DNA of 25,672 nt from a virus: IMG/VR virus record IMGVR_UViG_3300025771_000166, positions 1 through 25,672 of that record; one strand, written 5' to 3'. Below are positions 4,352 through 15,900 of this stretch, piece after piece. The translations under genes and the position numbers were made by a program. Every line of letters begins with the position of its first letter. The first letter of the stretch is position 1. The notes below the pieces were generated by a model. It made no database searches. It had not been told where the DNA came from and was given only the letters and a program-made list of their open reading frames with translations.

Positions 4352-4612
4352 ATGGCAATTCAACCAAATCCAGATAGGGACGTAAATTATATGAAAGAAA
4401 TTTGGGGAACAACGAGTCTGATCACTGATTATTGGTGCAAAACATCATCAGATTCTAAAAAACAGATGCTCAGGGAGATTAATAACGACGATATTACTCC
4501 AAAAAAGCACGATTTTGCTCACCAGAATGAAATTCATGAGAAAATTCGCAATGATAATGACTATGATGATTGGTCTTATGGGACTGAACCATTTTACGGT
4601 CAAAATCCTTAA
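4352..4612 (+). CDS. Hypothetical protein (86 aa), Asp/Asn-rich C-terminus
   Basis: AAGGAAC upstream gives ATG 4352 a ribosome binding site. The product begins MAIQPNPDRDVNYMKEIWG, has WCKTSSDSKKQMLREINN in the middle, and a very Asp/Asn-rich tail (NDNDYDDWSYGTEPFYG). It is soluble and mostly helical in the middle. No family is recognised. Its last bases overlap the late-promoter-like octamer for the baseplate genes, 30 bases before gene 25. Confidence 0.7.
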   Translation: MAIQPNPDRDVNYMKEIWGTTSLITDYWCKTSSDSKKQMLREINNDDITPKKHDFAHQNEIHEKIRNDNDYDDWSYGTEPFYGQNP

Positions 4613-4618
4613 TAAATA
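4611..4618 (+). promoter_or_regulatory. T4-type late promoter for the baseplate operon, one mismatch
   Basis: AATAAATA matches seven of eight positions of TATAAATA. It overlaps the stop codon at 4610-4612 and lies about 25 bases before ATG 4643. This spacing suits a late promoter driving genes 25, 6 and the giant gene as one transcript. Confidence 0.5.
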
Positions 4619-4642
4619 ATTTGAGACTATATCTTTATATAA

Positions 4643-5044
4643 ATGCCTTTAGAGAGAATTAGTAAATCATTCAAGGATATTAGTTTATCTCTTCAGGTCA
4701 GTCCATTGACTTTCGATGTTTTGGCTCTTAAGAATGAAACGGCGATTGCTAGGTCAGTTCGTAATTTAGTATTAACCCTACCAGGGGAAAGATTTTTTAA
4801 TCCAGATGTTGGATCTGACATTAGCCAGTCGCTGTTTGAAAATATAGATGCAATTTCTGCAAGTACAATTAAATCTCAAATTGAAAGTACTATTAGATCT
4901 TATGAACCAAGAGTTTCTTTAACGAAAGTTTTGGTTGAACCTAATTTTGATAACAATGAATTTAATGTTACTATTAGATATAACATTATAGGTATAGATG
5001 TTCCACCACAACAGTTAGTTTTTGTATTACAGCCAACCCGATAA
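4643..5044 (+). CDS. 25: gp25-like baseplate wedge protein
   Basis: The product has 133 residues, close to T4 gp25 (132). It shows the GPW/gp25 family layout: an N-terminal extension, LKNETAIARSVRNLVLTLPG (about 29-48) leading to GERFFNPDVGSDI (48-60), LFENIDAISASTI, and the hallmark EPR in SYEPRV (88-90), followed by beta strands to the C-terminus. gp25 sits at the baseplate wedge next to gp6 and the sheath start, and its EPR motif is shared with baseplate proteins of other contractile injection systems. It abuts gene 6 with no gap, as befits proteins made together for wedge assembly. Confidence 0.95.
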   Translation: MPLERISKSFKDISLSLQVSPLTFDVLALKNETAIARSVRNLVLTLPGERFFNPDVGSDISQSLFENIDAISASTIKSQIESTIRSYEPRVSLTKVLVEPNFDNNEFNVTIRYNIIGIDVPPQQLVFVLQPTR

Positions 5045-6958
5045 ATGGCAATAATAAATTTTACAGACTTAGACTTTGATCAAATAAGGTCATCAATTAA
5101 AGATTACCTTCGATCAAGTTCAGATTTTACGGATTATGATTTTGAAGGATCGAATTTGTCGGTCTTGATAGATATTCTTGCTTATAATACATACATCTCT
5201 TCATACAATGCTAACATGGTTAGCGGTGAAGTTTTTATTGATAGTGCAACTCTTAGAGAAAATGTAGTTTCACTAGCAAGAAATATTGGTTATGTTCCAA
5301 GATCAAGAACTGCAGCAAAAGCAAATATATCATTTTTCGTTGATGTATCTGATTATCCATCAATTCCAAGAATTGTAACTCTATCTAAAGGAATTGTATG
5401 CACTACAGAATCTGATTTTAGTGGGGAAAGTTATACTTTTGTCATAAAAGAAGATATTACAGTTCCTGTTGTAAATGGAATTGCATTCTTTGATAATATT
5501 GAAATTTGTGAAGGAACTTTGTTATCAAGTGAGTTTTTCGTAAGTTCATTAATACCTAATCCACCTCAAAGATATATTATTGACAATGCAAATGTTGACA
5601 TAAGCACTTTATCAGTGTCTGTATTTAAAAATTCTTTAAGTACGATTTCAACTCGATATAAGTTAGCACAAGATATTATTGATGTTGAATCAGATTCAAA
5701 GATATTTTTCATTCAAGAAATTGCCGATCAAAAATATGAATTAATTTTTGGAGATGGAATTTTTGGAAATAAATTAGAAAATAATAATTTAATTAAAGCA
5801 TCATACGTTGTTTCTAATGGACCACTTGGAAATAATCTATCTCAGTTTACCTTTACTGGAAAATTAAACTCTAATACTGGTTTAGTTACTAGGGGAATCT
5901 CCACAATTGAAACAAATACTACATCTTATGGTGGTAATGAGATTGAATCTGTTCAATCAATTAGAAATTATTCGCCAAAATACTACTCTTCACAAAATAG
6001 AGCAGTAACAGCAAATGACTTCAAGGCAATTGTTCCAAGAATTTTTCCAGAATTAGAATCTGTAAACGTTTTTGGTGGAGAAGATTTAAATCCGCCAAGA
6101 TATGGAAAAGTTTTTGTCGCGGTCAAACCTCAAAGTGGAACATTTTTATCTTCAAGTGCAGCTCAGAATTTGAAGAATATGCTTAGAAAATATACTGTTG
6201 CTGGAATTGTAGTTGATGTTATTGATTTAAAATACTTATACATTGAACTTGATAGTACAATTTATTATAATGAAAACTTAACTGATAATGGTCAAACTCC
6301 AAAAAATAAAGTAATTTCCAATTTAGAAAAATATTCAAAATCTCTTGAGTCTGATCAGAGTGATATCAGATTTAAATATAGTAAAGTTTTGAATATAATT
6401 GATCAGAGTGACAAGTCAATCACTTCAAATATTACAAAAGTTTCTTTAAGAAGGGATTTTAGAGCATCAGTTAATCAATTTGCAGAATATGAAATTTGTT
6501 TTGGTAACCAAATTCATATCAATAGTTTAAGTGGATACAACATAAAAACTTCTGGTTTTTCTGTTTCTGGAATTACTGGCGTAGTTTATATTGCAGATAA
6601 ACCAAATCCAGACCAGAAAACTGGAAATCTATTTTTGTTTAAATTATCAACAGAATCCGAAAATCCAATACAGGTCAGACAATCTGTAGGAACTGTAGAT
6701 TATGTGAAAGGTGAGGTACTTTTAAATCCAATTAACATAGTTTCAACTGTTATAGATAGTGGAGAATCCATTGTTGAAATTTCAGTGACTCCAAAATCCA
6801 ATGACGTCATTGGATTGCAAGATTTATATTTACAACTTGATACTAATAAACTAACAGTCACTTCTGTTCCTGACAATATTTCTTCCGGAAATGATATTTC
6901 CGGAAGTAACTATATTACAACCTCAAGTTATACGAATGGAAAATTAATTAGAGAATAA
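5045..6958 (+). CDS. 6: gp6-like baseplate wedge subunit
   Basis: The product has 637 residues, close to T4 gp6 (660). The N-terminal domain carries the gp6/baseplate J signature: SSSDFTDYDFEGSNLSVLID (about 24-43), ILAYNTYISSYNANM, FIDSATLRENVVSLARNIGY (about 67-86), VPRSR. A segment around 320-330 (NRAVTANDFKAIVPRIFPEL) matches the second baseplate-J type module. gp6 forms the inner ring that joins the wedges around the hub and holds the dome in the pre-contraction state. The start follows the gene 25 stop directly. The stop is five bases before the next start. Confidence 0.95.
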   Translation: MAIINFTDLDFDQIRSSIKDYLRSSSDFTDYDFEGSNLSVLIDILAYNTYISSYNANMVSGEVFIDSATLRENVVSLARNIGYVPRSRTAAKANISFFVDVSDYPSIPRIVTLSKGIVCTTESDFSGESYTFVIKEDITVPVVNGIAFFDNIEICEGTLLSSEFFVSSLIPNPPQRYIIDNANVDISTLSVSVFKNSLSTISTRYKLAQDIIDVESDSKIFFIQEIADQKYELIFGDGIFGNKLENNNLIKASYVVSNGPLGNNLSQFTFTGKLNSNTGLVTRGISTIETNTTSYGGNEIESVQSIRNYSPKYYSSQNRAVTANDFKAIVPRIFPELESVNVFGGEDLNPPRYGKVFVAVKPQSGTFLSSSAAQNLKNMLRKYTVAGIVVDVIDLKYLYIELDSTIYYNENLTDNGQTPKNKVISNLEKYSKSLESDQSDIRFKYSKVLNIIDQSDKSITSNITKVSLRRDFRASVNQFAEYEICFGNQIHINSLSGYNIKTSGFSVSGITGVVYIADKPNPDQKTGNLFLFKLSTESENPIQVRQSVGTVDYVKGEVLLNPINIVSTVIDSGESIVEISVTPKSNDVIGLQDLYLQLDTNKLTVTSVPDNISSGNDISGSNYITTSSYTNGKLIRE

Positions 6959-6963
6959 TAGAA

Positions 6964-9900
6964 ATGCAAAAATCAAGGATTAAAATTAGTAATGTTGTAA
7001 AAAACCAACTTCCCAATTTCGTTAGGGAAAATTATCCTCTAGTTGAAAGTCTATTTGTAGAATATTATTCTGGACTTGAGTATAAGGGAGGGGTTTTAGA
7101 TATACTTCAAAATATTGACCAGTATGTTAAACTTGACAATCTTACTAATTTAATTGAAACTACAACTTTAACTAAGGATGTTTCTTTTTCCGACACTAGC
7201 ATTTTTGTTAAAAATACATTGGGATTTCCTGATACACATGGATTGATTCAAATTGATGGTGAAATTATTTTTTACAAGTCAAAAAGTTATTCATCCTTCA
7301 ATGATTGTATTAGAGGTTTTAGTGGCATTACTTCTTATGAAAATGGATTAGAATTTGAATCAACAAGTGCAGAAAAGCATTCAAGTTCTTCTACTGTTAA
7401 AAACTTGAATATTTTATTCATTAATGAATTTTTTAAAAAAATAAAATCTCAGTTTGCTCCAGGTTTTGAAGATAGATCCTTTTTTAGCGGTTCTTCCTTA
7501 AAAATCAATAAAAATATACTGATAAAGCAATTAAAGGATTTTTATACTGCAAAGGGAACAGATGCTTCGTATAAAATATTATTTAAAGCGTTATTTGGTG
7601 ACGATGTTCAGGTAATTAAACCAAGGGATTATCTGATTAGACCTTCAGATGCTCAATATAGAAAAAATCAGCAATTAGTTGTTGAAGCAATCGATGGTGA
7701 TCCAAAAGATCTTGTTAATACTACAATATTTCAAAATACTCTAATTGTAGATGGCAAAGAATTTATTTCTTCTGCTTATGGAACTGTCAATAAAGTTGAA
7801 ACAATCAATAGAGAAGAACAGACTTATTATATCTTAGGTCTTGATTTTGATTTTAATAAAGATATTAATTTGAGAGGATCAGTCTATGGAGAATTTGTAA
7901 TTGGTCCAAAAACAATAATTGTTGAAGATGTTGTTCCGGGATCAACTCAAATAACTGTAGATAGTACATATGGATTTCCAGAAAAGAATGGATCTCTCAT
8001 AGTATACTATGATGACAATACAACCCAGACAATTACGTATGAAAGAAAAAATTTAAATCAATTTTTAGGTTGTCTGGTAACAAGAAGCATTTCAAAGAAA
8101 ACAAACATTTATTTGAATTATACTTGTGAAGGTGGATTGACTTTTGGTGATGACGAAAATCCTATCAAGTTTAGAATTACAGGGGTTTTATCCGAAGCAG
8201 TAGTTGATCCAAATTCTAGGTATATTGTTAGTGGAAATAGAGTTAATTTGAGAACTTTGGGAAAAGATCTCAAAGAATCAAAGTACAATGATTGGAAATT
8301 TAATATATCACCTTCTTATAATATTAAATCCATTTCAATTAGTAATCAGCAAAATAGCATATATACACTCTCTCTGTATGATGATCATATATTTTATGCT
8401 GGAGATGAAGCAATACTAACATCAATCACTGGACCTTTGAAGACTTATGATGCGGTTGTTGAATCTGTAAAAGACATTTTCACTTTAAATATTTCATTAC
8501 CTCTTAATTTTGATTCTTCTCAAAAATATAAAATTGAAAGAAAATCTGGAAAGTTTAAGTTTACTTACAACTCTCAAACTTTTCCAGAATCTAATGATAT
8601 CTATGTTACTGATGTTCAAAATGTATATAAAGGAACAGATGATGTGCTATATGTTTCTTCCCAATCATTGCCAAAATATGGAAAAGAATCTATTGCATTA
8701 AGTGATGAAACTATAACTCTTGGCGAAGACTTTTTTATCACTGAAGAAATTAATGCCAATGATTCTCAAAAAATTGATAAAATTTTAAATATTGGAAAAA
8801 ATTCATTTGTTACTGGAGATGCTCTTTATTATCAATCTGGACCTGATGGAAATTCTTTAAATATTGATCAAGGAATTTATTATGCAAAAGTTCTTGGATC
8901 ATTTAATAATTCGACTCAAATAAAACTTTCTAGTAGTAGAAATAATATTGACAATAATATATTTCTCGATGTTGGATTATCCAACTCAACAACTCGATTG
9001 GTGGGGTCCCAAAATAAATTTTTTAGATCTACAAATGAACTAATTTTCTTCCAGAATACTACTGATGATGAGCAATCTAATTTCAATAGATCAATATCTC
9101 CAAAAAATATTTTCAAAAAAATTGCAAAACCATTAGAACCAAATGAAAGAAGTTTAACTCCTTCTGGAAATATTGGCATTCTTGCCAATGGAGTAGAAAT
9201 TCAAAATTATAAGTCAAATGATTTTATATATTATGGATCTGTTGATAAAGTTGAACCAAAATCTTTTGGAAGTGGATATGATGTTATAAATCCACCAATT
9301 CTCAATATTATAGATTCATCAGGTTCTGGTGCATCGGTAATTTCACATATCAGAGGATCTCTGAATAAAATTGAAGTTTTGGATGGTGGATTTGATTATG
9401 ATGGCATTCCCGAAATAAGAATATCGGGTGGAAATGGTGCAAATGCTATAGCAGTTCCAAATATGACTGTATTTGATCATTTTGTGGAATTTATTGCTGA
9501 GAGTAATCAAGTAAATTTGTCAAATTATACTATCACATTTAATTTAAAGCACAAGTTTTATGAGGGTGAAAGGGTTAGATATGATTATACAGATGTTCCA
9601 ATTGAAGGTTTGCAAAGAGATGTCGATTATTTTATCTCCCCAGATTCTGATTTTACGTTAAAAGTTTATGGAACATTCTTGGATTCTATCAATAAAACAA
9701 ACCCAATAATTTTAACTTCCCTTGCTCCCGGAAAACATTATTTGAAAAGTGTTAATAAAAAATCAAAGATTGGATCTATTAGAGTAATACGATCTGGAAA
9801 AAATTATACAAATAAAAAACTTACATTTAAAAACTCAAATGTAGATCTTTATAGAAATTCTATAAAAATTGATGACCATGGATATAAAACTGGCGAAATA

Positions 9901-12900
9901 GTTGTATATAACTCTGAAGGAACTTCTATATCTGGATTAACTACAAATACTGAATATTATGTCAGCGTTGTTGATAATAACGAGTTTAGACTATGTGGAA
10001 TTAATACAAATCCTTCAGATCCAAAAGAATTTAATTTAAATAGAAACATATTTGTCAATTTTACTGATTTTGGTGTAGGTCCTTATATTCTAAATTATCA
10101 ACCAATTAAAGTTGAAATAGTTGGCGATTTTAAAAATAGATCTCTACCTTTAGATGATATTAGTGCTAAAATTATACCATCATTTTCTGGTGAACTTTTC
10201 TCAACATCGATTGAAAATGGCGGATCTAACTATGGATCGGAAAATATATTAAATTATAATAGACAACCATTAATTGAAGTAAAAAATGGTTCTGGATGTG
10301 AGTTAAGTCCAATTATCGTAAACGGACAAATTAAAAGAGTATTGATTGTTAATGGTGGATCTAATTATAATTCCACTCCTACTATTGAAATTGATGGTAT
10401 TGGATCTGGTGCTAATTTGATACCAAAAATTTCCAATGGTAGGATTATTGATGTAGTAGTTACATCGGAAGGAATAAACTATGATTCCAATGGAACTTCT
10501 CTTAGAGTTGTATCTTCTGGATCTGGAGCAGCATTTGATATTTCTATACAAAGATGGAATGTAAATAATGTAGAAAGATCGATCTTTAAAAATGAGATTA
10601 CATCAAATGATATTTTTCTTTATGATACTAAAAATGAAGATGGTGAAAGAATTACTCAATTAACACATTCATATGCACCAAGAAAATTAAGAGAAAATCT
10701 TTTAGTTTCTAGAATAGAACTTGATCAAATTTTTTATAAAAAAGATTTGGAAGTAGATTTTAATGGAAATGAGTCTTCTGAATCAACTACACACTCTCCA
10801 ATTATAGGTTGGGCATACGATGGAAATCCAATTTATGGTCCATTTGGATTTACTAATCCAGTTGGAGGTGGATTAGTTAAAAAAATGCAGTCTGGTTATT
10901 CTATTTCTTTAAAACCAAATAGACCAAGTACTGTTTTTTTCCCAATAGGATTTTTTGTCGAAGATTATTCATACTTTGATAGTGGTGATCTTGATGAATA
11001 TAATGGAAGATTATGTGTAACTCCGGAGTATCCTAATGGAGTTTATGCGTATTTTTCAACATTGGGAGAAGTTGATACTCAATTCAGCCAAAAATACTTA
11101 AGACCTATTTTCCCATATTTTATTGGAAATCAATACAAATCTACTCCTATTGAATTTAATTTTGATAGTACTACTGATAGTAGTCAAAATTCGGCATCTT
11201 TTGAAGATTTGGGATTGGTTAGAAATACAAATAAGTATAAACTTTTGAGTGATACTGCAGGGTATGATTTTATATTCAACCCTATTGACTATGAAGATCA
11301 ATTAAACAAAGTATCTAGAACTGAAAGAGGTATAATTGATGAAGTTACTATAATATCCGGAGGAGAAAATTATTCTGTAGGTGATAAAATTAAATTTGCT
11401 AAAGATGAATTTGGAAATGAATCTTTTGCTGAAGTATCCGAAATTTCCGGAAAAGAAGTTGAGGAAATATCTTTAATATCCACAAAAATACCAAATGTTG
11501 AATTTGGATCTTCTAGTTTTTCAAATTCTGTTATTGGCGTATCATCTGATCCACATAATCTAAATGATGGAGACCTTATATCAATAATTGGATTGGATGA
11601 ATTGCTTACAAATAGAAAAAAAGATATTAGTTCAACTATTACTGTATTTACAAACGAATTAATATTAAATGAACAAATTGATGTAGGAGGAATCTCAGAT
11701 AATTTTATACCAAAACTAATCTCAGTAAATGGAAATTTAAAGGAATCTGCCATAAGACCAAGTGACATTTATCAAATTGGTGATGAGGAATTTAAAGTTC
11801 TAAATGTCATACCGGAAAATTCCCAAATAAGAATTTTAAGAACTCTTGCTGGAATTGCTTCCCATCCAGCTGGATCAATTTTAGTTGAAAAACCAAGATT
11901 TTTTGAAGTTTCTGCTGTTGATGATGTTTCATCTCCAGTATTTTTTGGGGATAAAAATTATCCAATAAACAAAGAAATATATTTTGATCCTTCAGTTTCT
12001 ATTGGTATTGGTACAGGCGAAAGAAGTATATCAAATATTTTACTTGAAATTGATCCATTAAATTATCAAGTTGGAATTTCTACCGATACTTTAGTATCTG
12101 GAGATCCCGAACCTAAAGTTGGTTTAGTGTTTAACAATTTCATAAATTCATCAAACTTCAAAATTGGCGATTTTATAAATTTGACAGGATCATCTAACAC
12201 TGAATTTGACAATATTGAAGAAGTTGAAGTTCTTAATGTTGGATTTAGTTCTATAACAATAGACTATAATGTAAGCGATTTATCCACAACACAAATAAAT
12301 TCTATTGTTGGGACTGGAGTAACATCATACGTTCAAAAATGGATTGTTAGAAATATTAATACAAGGCAAATATATTTGCCAAATCATGGACTTAAAACTG
12401 GTGATAAAATTGTATACAGTAATAATACAGGATCTCAAATTTTAGTGTCGGAAGACAAAATAAATGAATTTCCTTTGACTGATCCTAGTGATTTGTATGC
12501 ATATGTGTTCGATCAAAATTATATTGGAATTTCCACAGATATTGTGGGGTTAACTACAACCGGTGAATATCTGAATCCAGTGTCCAATGCAACTTTATTT
12601 TATTATACTAACGTTGGATCTAGAAAATATCACAGTATTAGAACAGATAATTCGGATACTTTGGTTGGTAAGATTGCCAAAAATGTTGCAAGAGTAAGAA
12701 CTTTACAAGACCCATCTCTATTTTACAATGAATCTGTCGATATTAAAGTAAAAGATACTTCAGAAAAAACTTTTATTGTAAAATATAATGATGAAAATAG
12801 AAGACTTGTATTTGAACCTAAAGAATTTGTTCAAACAAATCCAATAGATAATACAATTCCAATTTCAAATCATGGATACTCTACTGGTGAAAAAGTTATA

Positions 12901-15900
12901 CACACCACAGATGATTTAACTTCTTCAATAGAAAATAATAAAATTTTCTATATTGTTGTTAAAGATGATAATAGTTTCAGTCTTTCTGAAACTTATCAGG
13001 ACTCTATCTCAAAAAATCCTAGTGTTATTGATATTACAATTACTTCATTTGGAGAAATTTCTCAAGTAAATCCATCAATAGAGTTATATAAAAACCAAAT
13101 TATAAACTTTGACCTGACTGACAAATCTTTATCATTTGTAAATAACGCAAATTCTGTTCCTGCTTTTGATTTTGATTTATATTCTGATGAAAATTTTGTA
13201 AATAAGTTTATAAAATCTGAAAAAGATGATTCTTTTACTGTAACAAAATCTGGTAAAATTGGAGTTGAAAATTTTGCAAAATTAAGGCTGCAAATAAATG
13301 AAAATACTCCAAAAAAACTTTATTATAAGTTATCTTTAGCAAATACAAATTTAAACATTCCGGATTCTAAAACTGAATATAGGGTTGATAATGAGAATAT
13401 TGAAAATGACAGCACTTTGTTCGTTTTGGATAGTGTATATTCTGGAAGAAAAAGAGTTAAATCTACCGGTTCAAATTATTTTGAATATTTTATATCGACT
13501 AGACCAGAAAAAACATCTTACTTAAAAACAAATTCCTCACTTTCATATAATACATCCTCATATTCAACAACTGGATCCATTTCTAAAGTGGATGTACTTT
13601 CTAGAGATAGAAAGTACAGAGTGTTGCCAGGAATTACATCAATTACTTCAAAAACTGGAACCGGAGCATTATTATTTCCTTCCAGTAGAAAAATTGGATT
13701 TGTTAAAAAAGTAGATGTTCAAAATATTGGATTTGATTATAGTGTAGATTATAGCTTGAGACCAACTGGCAATTTGCCCCAATTAATTAATGTAGAGCCA
13801 TTAAGCATATTTAAAGATATTGAAGTGCTAACTATTGGTAAAGATTATACTCTTATACCGAATTTAATAGTTCTTGATGGATTGACAAATGAGTTTGATT
13901 CTCAATCAGAGTTGAAGTTTATTCCAGAAGATTATAAGGTTGAAATTATTCAAAATAGTTCTGGTCTTTTTAATAAGACTCCAATTATTGTGCCAATCAA
14001 TAATTCAAACGGAATCAGCGTTAGAAGTGTATCATATAATGTAGATTCGAAGGTATTAACTTTCATACTAAATCCATCATTCAGCAGTGAAGCAGATTTT
14101 CCTTTTGATGATGGAGATAAAGTTTTATTGGAAAACTTTAGAGTTAATGATATTATTTTTGATCCTATTACAAATGAGGTTACTATAAATCAAAATGTAA
14201 AAGGAATCAATTCCGAAAATTATGGATATGCTTTATTTACAGTAGAAAATGTAAACAAAGCTATCGGTGGCAGTGGCGCAAGTTTCTCAATTGATATGAC
14301 TGACTACTTGGAAGGTGATGAAATTCCAGGAGATTATAGACCAGTCAATTCTTTTGGATATGTTGTTCCTCAAAGTTATTTTCCAACTTTCAATATAACT
14401 CTCCAAAAAAATAATTTTATTCTTGGTGAACAAGTCACTAGTACTAGTGGATTTACTGGTATTGTTGAGTATTGGGATAGGGATAATGAATTTGTTAGCA
14501 TTCTATCCGATGATAAGTTTGTAACTGGTGATAAAATCACAGGAAGGACTTCAAACTTAACTGGAGTTGTTGGAACAGTACAATTCTATGAATCTGAATA
14601 TAAGACAAGTTCTTCAGCTGAAGTTACTAGAGGTTGGGACACTAATATAGGATTCCTCAATGATAATAGTCAAAGAATTCAGGATAGTTTCTATTATCAA
14701 TACTTCTCATATGACTTAAAATCCAAAACACAATTCTCTGAATGGGAAGATGCAGTATCAAGTCTCAATCATGTTTCTGGATTTAAGAAATTCTCCACTT
14801 TTGAGGTTGAATCTTTTACTGGGGAAGAAAATAAAACCACAATTTCATATTCAGAGTTAAACTCAGTTTCCGATTTAATTTCGGTAGTTGATTTAAATTC
14901 TTATGTGGATTTCGATATGGTTTCGGAAAATGCATATTTGCTTGATGGAAGAATTGCATCTGACCAAATTGTATTCAATACGATTCCAATTCAAGATTTT
15001 GCAGAGTCTATTGGAAATAGAGTTTTGACAATAGATGATTTTAGTGGCGAATTTAATAACATTCCAAGGGAAGAAAAATTTGTTGTTGCAGATAGATTCC
15101 CAATCTTCCAAACTAGGTATAGAAAATATTTTACATACGTTAAAGATAAATTGTTCTTTAATGAAAGGCAGTTTGGAATACTTTCCATAATACATGATGA
15201 TTTAAATGGATATGTTAATCAATATGGAAGATTAGATACTCTAGAGGAACTTGGTAATTTTGAATTTGCAATTAATGGAAATTTTGGAGAAATTACTTTT
15301 AATCCTTTTGATTTTGAATTTAATGATTTTGATATTGAGTTGGTTTCATATAGTTTGTTCGATACTTTTGTTGGTCTAGGATCAACTACAACTGAATCAT
15401 ACGAATTGGGCAATATTGTAACTATAGACAACCAAAAAACAACTATTCCTAGCGGGTCAACTGATACAATTGGAATATCAACAGTTCATCTTTCAAATAG
15501 ATCCTCCAAGGTTCTAGTTACTTTAAATGACCAAACTGGTCAATTTAGAGAATCTGTAGAACTAAACCTCACTCATAATGGAACAGATGTTTACATAACC
15601 GAATATGGAAAGTTGTATACAGAAGCGGTAAATCCCCCAATAGGATTTGCAACTTATAGTGCAGAAATCTTGGGATCAGATTTAATTGTCAATGCAACTC
15701 CTACAGTTGCATATGGATCAACACTAGAAGTTAATGTTTTAAATATTTCTGTTGCAGATATTACAAGAACAACATCAGGTTTATTAGCATTAAGTAATAC
15801 TAGATTAGAGTCTGGATTTGTAAACATTCCATTAAGTCCTTCTCCCACAAAAGTTGAAGTTCATCAGCATACTTTAGTATATGGTGGTGCATATTATTAT

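Noticed and set aside
4638-4645. TATAAATG as a late promoter
   Set aside because: It includes the gene 25 start codon itself, so transcription would begin inside the gene; the octamer at 4611 is better placed.
11370-11768. 132-codon antisense frame opposite the giant gene
   Set aside because: It is a shadow of the + strand frame in AT-rich coding DNA, with no ribosome site or recognisable protein features.
14893-15431. Several antisense frames of 65-100 codons
   Set aside because: They overlap one another in different frames opposite a single strong + strand gene and have low-complexity, Ile/Asn/Ser-rich translations.
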